Below, piece after piece: positions 6,814 through 9,409 of a DNA stretch of 9,409 bases (positions are counted from its first letter, which is position 1; each line of letters begins with the position of its first letter). A program made the position numbers and the translations under genes. Source of the DNA: CAYLOP01 sp964385305 (GTDB lineage: Bacteria; Chloroflexota; Anaerolineae; Anaerolineales; E44-bin32); NCBI GenBank assembly GCA_964385305.1, contig CAYLOP010000120.1, positions 1-9,409 on the forward strand, given 5' to 3'. The notes below the pieces were generated by a model. That model saw only the letters and a program-made list of their open reading frames with translations, did not search any database and was not told the origin of the DNA.

Positions 6814-7800
6814 TCAAGATAGATCTACAGGGCTGTCCGTCCGTGCCGATTGAACCAAGGCGCAGACAGTTCGTATGTGATTCCTGCTTTCTTGAAGCGT
6901 GAGATAGGGTTGAGCACCGTCTAGGACAGCAGCATGCAGGTCCTCGATTTCTCCTAAATATAATGCCCTCTCTGGGATGGGGATCTCCTCTTCATTCCCA
7001 TCTTTATCAATAAAGAGCAATTGACGTGCATTATCCAGCCCAATAAAAGGTCGGTTAAGAACCAAGCGCCCCTTCGATCCACAAATCTCAGCGAATGTGT
7101 GGAAAGGTGATCGGAATGAGCAACTGATTTGGGCTATCTGAGCGCCGGGGTAGATCATCGTCCCGCAGAACGTCTCATCCACACCGGTCTCGCCTATCCA
7201 CTGTGCTCCAAAGACCTCATCAGGTGGGCTCCCAAAGATATATTGGGCGAAGCTGATCGGGTAGACGCCGATATCCAACAGCGAACCCCCGCCGAATTCC
7301 GGCACCCGGCGGATATCAACACCCCTCTCAAGTAAGAAGTTGAAAACGGCGCGGACAATCGTGACCTCTCCCAGGCGGCCAGTGCGTACGAGATCGCCAG
7401 CCACTTTCGTCTGCGGGTGATGGCGGTACATGAACGCTTCCGTCAGGACCTTTCCGGCGCGTTCACGAGCGGCGATCATCCGGTCAACTTCCTGAACGGA
7501 GAGGGCGAGAGGCTTTTCGCAGAGAACATGCAGGCCGGCTTCTAGCGCATGGATCGTCCACTGGGCGTGAAGGTGATTGGGCAGGCTGATGTATACCGCA
7601 TCCACTTCACCCGAATCGAGCATGGCCTCATAGCTGCCAAAGGAATGCGGGATTTGCCACTGGCCAGCATAGGCCTGCGCTTTCTCCAGCGTTCGACTGG
7701 CTACCGCTCGTAGCTCCCCGCGTTTTGAAGCTCGGATGGCAGGAATGATCCGGCGATTGATGTTGGCGGTGGATATCAAACCCCATCGCACTTTGTTCAT
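6814..7800 (-). CDS. Gfo/Idh/MocA-family NAD(P)-dependent oxidoreductase
   Basis: A cytosolic dehydrogenase of 328 residues, typical of the family, likely acting on a sugar, sugar acid, inositol-like or dihydrodiol substrate. The N-terminal Rossmann domain (about 4-122) has the nucleotide-binding turn WGLISTANI (6-14) and the ISLPNHLHAQ segment (71-80). The catalytic lysine K96 lies in CEKPLAL. The C-terminal alpha/beta domain has GGGSLLDIGVYPISF (170-184), which supplies the aspartate and tyrosine seen in the xylose dehydrogenase/dihydrodiol dehydrogenase-like subgroup. The start ATG at 7798-7800 is supported by AAAGGA at 7808-7813 with 7 bases of spacing. The gene lies downstream of the MFS gene on the same strand after a 282-base gap, so it probably has its own promoter. 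Family is firm; substrate cannot be read from sequence. Confidence 0.92.
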   Translation of the reverse strand: MNKVRWGLISTANINRRIIPAIRASKRGELRAVASRTLEKAQAYAGQWQIPHSFGSYEAMLDSGEVDAVYISLPNHLHAQWTIHALEAGLHVLCEKPLALSVQEVDRMIAARERAGKVLTEAFMYRHHPQTKVAGDLVRTGRLGEVTIVRAVFNFLLERGVDIRRVPEFGGGSLLDIGVYPISFAQYIFGSPPDEVFGAQWIGETGVDETFCGTMIYPGAQIAQISCSFRSPFHTFAEICGSKGRLVLNRPFIGLDNARQLLFIDKDGNEEEIPIPERALYLGEIEDLHAAVLDGAQPYLTLQESRNHIRTVCALVQSARTDSPVDLS

Positions 7801-8082
7801 TATGCAGTCCTTTCTACCCAGCTCGTGGACGATGTCAATTTAGCCCTTCCAATGCATTCTACAATGCTATTGAAGCGGGCACACACGTGGGTCCAATGGC
7901 ATGAGACGCGCTGAGGATCAAGATCGTTCCCAATCTTGAACGAGGAAATGATTGTAAATGCTGGATCGATAGCTCCCTGATGTGTCATGGAAAGTATCGA
8001 GCAGGATTGACGATGTGATGATAAAACAAGCCCGCTCTATCCGGTGTTCTGGTCTGGCTGGCGCCCGCACGTTGGTCGCTGG
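7801..8082. promoter_or_regulatory. 282-base intergenic region upstream of the oxidoreductase gene
   Basis: No convincing gene is present. The region holds, on the - strand, AAAGGA (7808-7813), the oxidoreductase Shine-Dalgarno. It also holds several small symmetric elements: AATGCATT (7851-7858), CAATgctATTG (7862-7872), the imperfect palindrome around CACGTG (7881-7892) and TCAAGAT-8-ATCTTGA (7918-7939). A - strand TAGAAT covering 7856-7861 could be a -10 box, but it has no good -35 partner. I saw no clear terminator for the MFS gene. Confidence 0.4.
7918..7939. repeat. 7-bp inverted repeat, possible operator
   Basis: TCAAGAT (7918-7924) and ATCTTGA (7933-7939) are perfect inverted arms around an 8-base spacer. 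A second overlapping inverted pair, CGTTC and GAACG, spans 7925-7942. The site lies about 120 bases upstream of the oxidoreductase ATG, where a repressor or activator could act. It may also be chance. Confidence 0.3.
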
Positions 8083-9324
8083 TCAAACGTCTTGCACTCG
8101 CTTTTCGGCAATGGCTTGGTAGAGGGCAAAAAGTGCCGCAGCAAGAAACAGGCTCGAACTTAACCGATAAATCGAACGGATGGGGATAACCTCGACGAGG
8201 GTAAGTGCGATAGGTGGTCCGATCGCGCTCGCCAAGTCGCCAACGGTGTAGATTAAGCCCAGTGCTCGCCCGTGGCGGGTTTCATGGATGCTATCTCCAG
8301 TAATCGCAGGGGCTAGGGAATTTACGCCCCCGCCTGCGATGGCTGCAACCATGGCGCCCACAAGCGCAAGCCCGATGGATTCTGTGCCGGAGAAGTAAAC
8401 CCCGATCGCACCCAGCGTAAGAACACCCGCTAACACGAGCCATCGGCGTTGCATTCGATCGGAAAGGAAGCCAGCCAGCGGTGCCCCTGCAACACTGGCA
8501 CCTGCACGTAAGGCTACGACGACGCCGGTTAGCGAAGCAATTGGAATGACGAGCCATTTTGTGATCAGTTGCCGGCCAAAATATTCTGAAAGCCAGAGGA
8601 TGGTCGTGGACGCCATCACGCCGGCGAAGACAAATCGGCCCACAAACACTGGAACAGCAGCTGAGACGGCCAGTCGCCAGGGGAAGGGTGCAGGCTTCGT
8701 CGTTCGTTGATTGCCGAGGCGTTTATTGCTCGCGGGTCGGGTTTCTGGAAGGTAGAGCAGCCAAAAGATTACGATGGAACCTGTCAGCGCGCTGCTGATC
8801 CACATACCCCCGCGAAAGCCAAAGAGATCCGTGAAGAGACCTCCGAACAAGGCTGTGCAACCCACCCCCAGAAAGAACCACATCTGGAATTGTGCACTCA
8901 GGCGGCCACGGTTTTCGGGGGTGGAGAGATCGAGCACGATGGTATTGCCGCCGATCCACAAACCAGACCAGGCAGCGCCCCAAAGGATCCTCCCGATGAG
9001 CAGGAGGTTAAAGCCCCTGCCAAAAGCAAAGATCGCGGTAGATAGAACGCCCAGACAAAGTGAACCGATCATCAACCCGCGGCGTGAGAGTCGATCGATG
9101 AGTATGCCGGCCGTACTGTTGAAGAGGATGCGTACGATTCGGTTGATGCCAAGCAAGATACCGACCATGGCTAGCGTCAGGCCGGCTTGGGCAGCGATAT
9201 TGGGATCGGGAAGAACGGTATAGAGCGTGCTATCTCCGAGCAGCGAGACCGCAATTCCAATCCCAAGCGGGATGAGCGCTCGTCCTGATGCGTTGGATCG
9301 GTTGCTTTCTGTGGTCCCCTTCAT
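8083..9324 (-). CDS. major facilitator superfamily (MFS) transporter
   Basis: The 413-residue inner-membrane transporter has about 12 predicted segments in two six-helix halves separated by a cytoplasmic loop (about 195-215, polar and basic). The MFS motif A loop between helices 2 and 3 reads GILIDRLSRRGLMIG (73-87), with a matching pseudo-repeat GFLSDRMQRRWLV (285-297) between helices 8 and 9. GRALGLIYTVGDLASAIGP (352-370) resembles the helix 10-11 region of drug:proton antiporter-like members. Other visible features are the buried acidic residue D31 in LLGDSTLYTVLP (28-39) and D132 in the TM4-5 loop region. Start ATG 9324 has only a weak purine stretch (AAGAGA) upstream. Substrate is unknown; efflux of small molecules is the commonest role for this look. 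The oxidoreductase gene follows on the same strand, but the gap is large. Confidence 0.9.
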   Translation of the reverse strand: MKGTTESNRSNASGRALIPLGIGIAVSLLGDSTLYTVLPDPNIAAQAGLTLAMVGILLGINRIVRILFNSTAGILIDRLSRRGLMIGSLCLGVLSTAIFAFGRGFNLLLIGRILWGAAWSGLWIGGNTIVLDLSTPENRGRLSAQFQMWFFLGVGCTALFGGLFTDLFGFRGGMWISSALTGSIVIFWLLYLPETRPASNKRLGNQRTTKPAPFPWRLAVSAAVPVFVGRFVFAGVMASTTILWLSEYFGRQLITKWLVIPIASLTGVVVALRAGASVAGAPLAGFLSDRMQRRWLVLAGVLTLGAIGVYFSGTESIGLALVGAMVAAIAGGGVNSLAPAITGDSIHETRHGRALGLIYTVGDLASAIGPPIALTLVEVIPIRSIYRLSSSLFLAAALFALYQAIAEKRVQDV

Positions 9325-9400
9325 GGTTCTCTTAAATCCTCAATGCTGGAAGTCTCGAGGCATAACGTGTGCAATCAACATCGTGTGAGCGCCTTAATAG

Positions 9401-9409
9401 AGAGGAGGA
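9401..9409 (+). promoter_or_regulatory. Shine-Dalgarno of a gene beginning beyond the window
   Basis: AGAGGAGGA forms the last nine bases of the window on the + strand and closely matches the anti-16S consensus, like the GAGGAGG before the first gene. A + strand start codon is expected within about ten bases outside the window. The 85 bases at 9325-9409 would then be a divergent promoter region shared with the MFS gene. Confidence 0.5.

Noticed and set aside
7800..7988. 62-codon - strand open frame whose TAA overlaps the oxidoreductase ATG (TAATG)
   Set aside because: The junction resembles translational coupling, but the frame has no Shine-Dalgarno at its own ATG and no recognisable motif, and it covers what looks like a regulatory region. 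It would be reconsidered if conserved in relatives.
8707..9223. Overlapping + strand frames (112 and 149 codons) antisense to the MFS gene
   Set aside because: Both are mirror frames of a well-supported membrane transporter; their Pro/Arg-rich products show no domain.

Overview
The window is a compact bacterial chromosomal segment with seven convincing protein genes. Five lie on the + strand (118-6770) and two on the - strand (6814-9324), so the two blocks converge at 6771-6813. I saw no rRNA, tRNA, CRISPR array, insertion sequence or integrase. The best taxonomic guess is Chloroflexota, perhaps an Anaerolineae-like lineage. This is inference from style: an LCP protein next to a membrane-anchored TPR protein with a long Thr/Pro/Ser tail, moderate GC content, a TTG start and the mix of families. 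No marker gene in the window settles it.

Region 1 (1-2972) is central carbon metabolism. A strong Shine-Dalgarno sequence precedes a class I aspartate-type aminotransferase. Its stop codon overlaps the ATG of an ATP-type phosphoenolpyruvate carboxykinase (ATGA junction). Together they would convert aspartate to oxaloacetate and then to PEP, or run the reverse route, as a translationally coupled pair.

Region 2 (2973-6770) is a probable cell-envelope operon. A TATAAT box and a candidate 5' UTR hairpin precede a LytR-CpsA-Psr (LCP) phosphotransferase. Next come a single-pass TPR protein with a Thr/Pro-rich extracytoplasmic tail and a polytopic MOP/MATE-fold membrane protein with a visible internal duplication. 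Spacings of 21 and 16 bases argue for co-transcription. A flippase-fold protein, an LCP transferase and a Thr-rich surface protein together suggest export and attachment of a surface glycan or glycopolymer. This is the most interesting hypothesis in the window, but it rests on context.

Region 3 (6814-9324) holds, on the - strand, an MFS transporter (upstream) and a Gfo/Idh/MocA-family oxidoreductase (downstream), separated by 282 bases. A 13-base motif, CACACGTGG(A/G)TCC, lies on both sides of the oxidoreductase gene. The last nine bases of the window form a strong Shine-Dalgarno sequence on the + strand, implying another gene just outside, divergent from the MFS gene.
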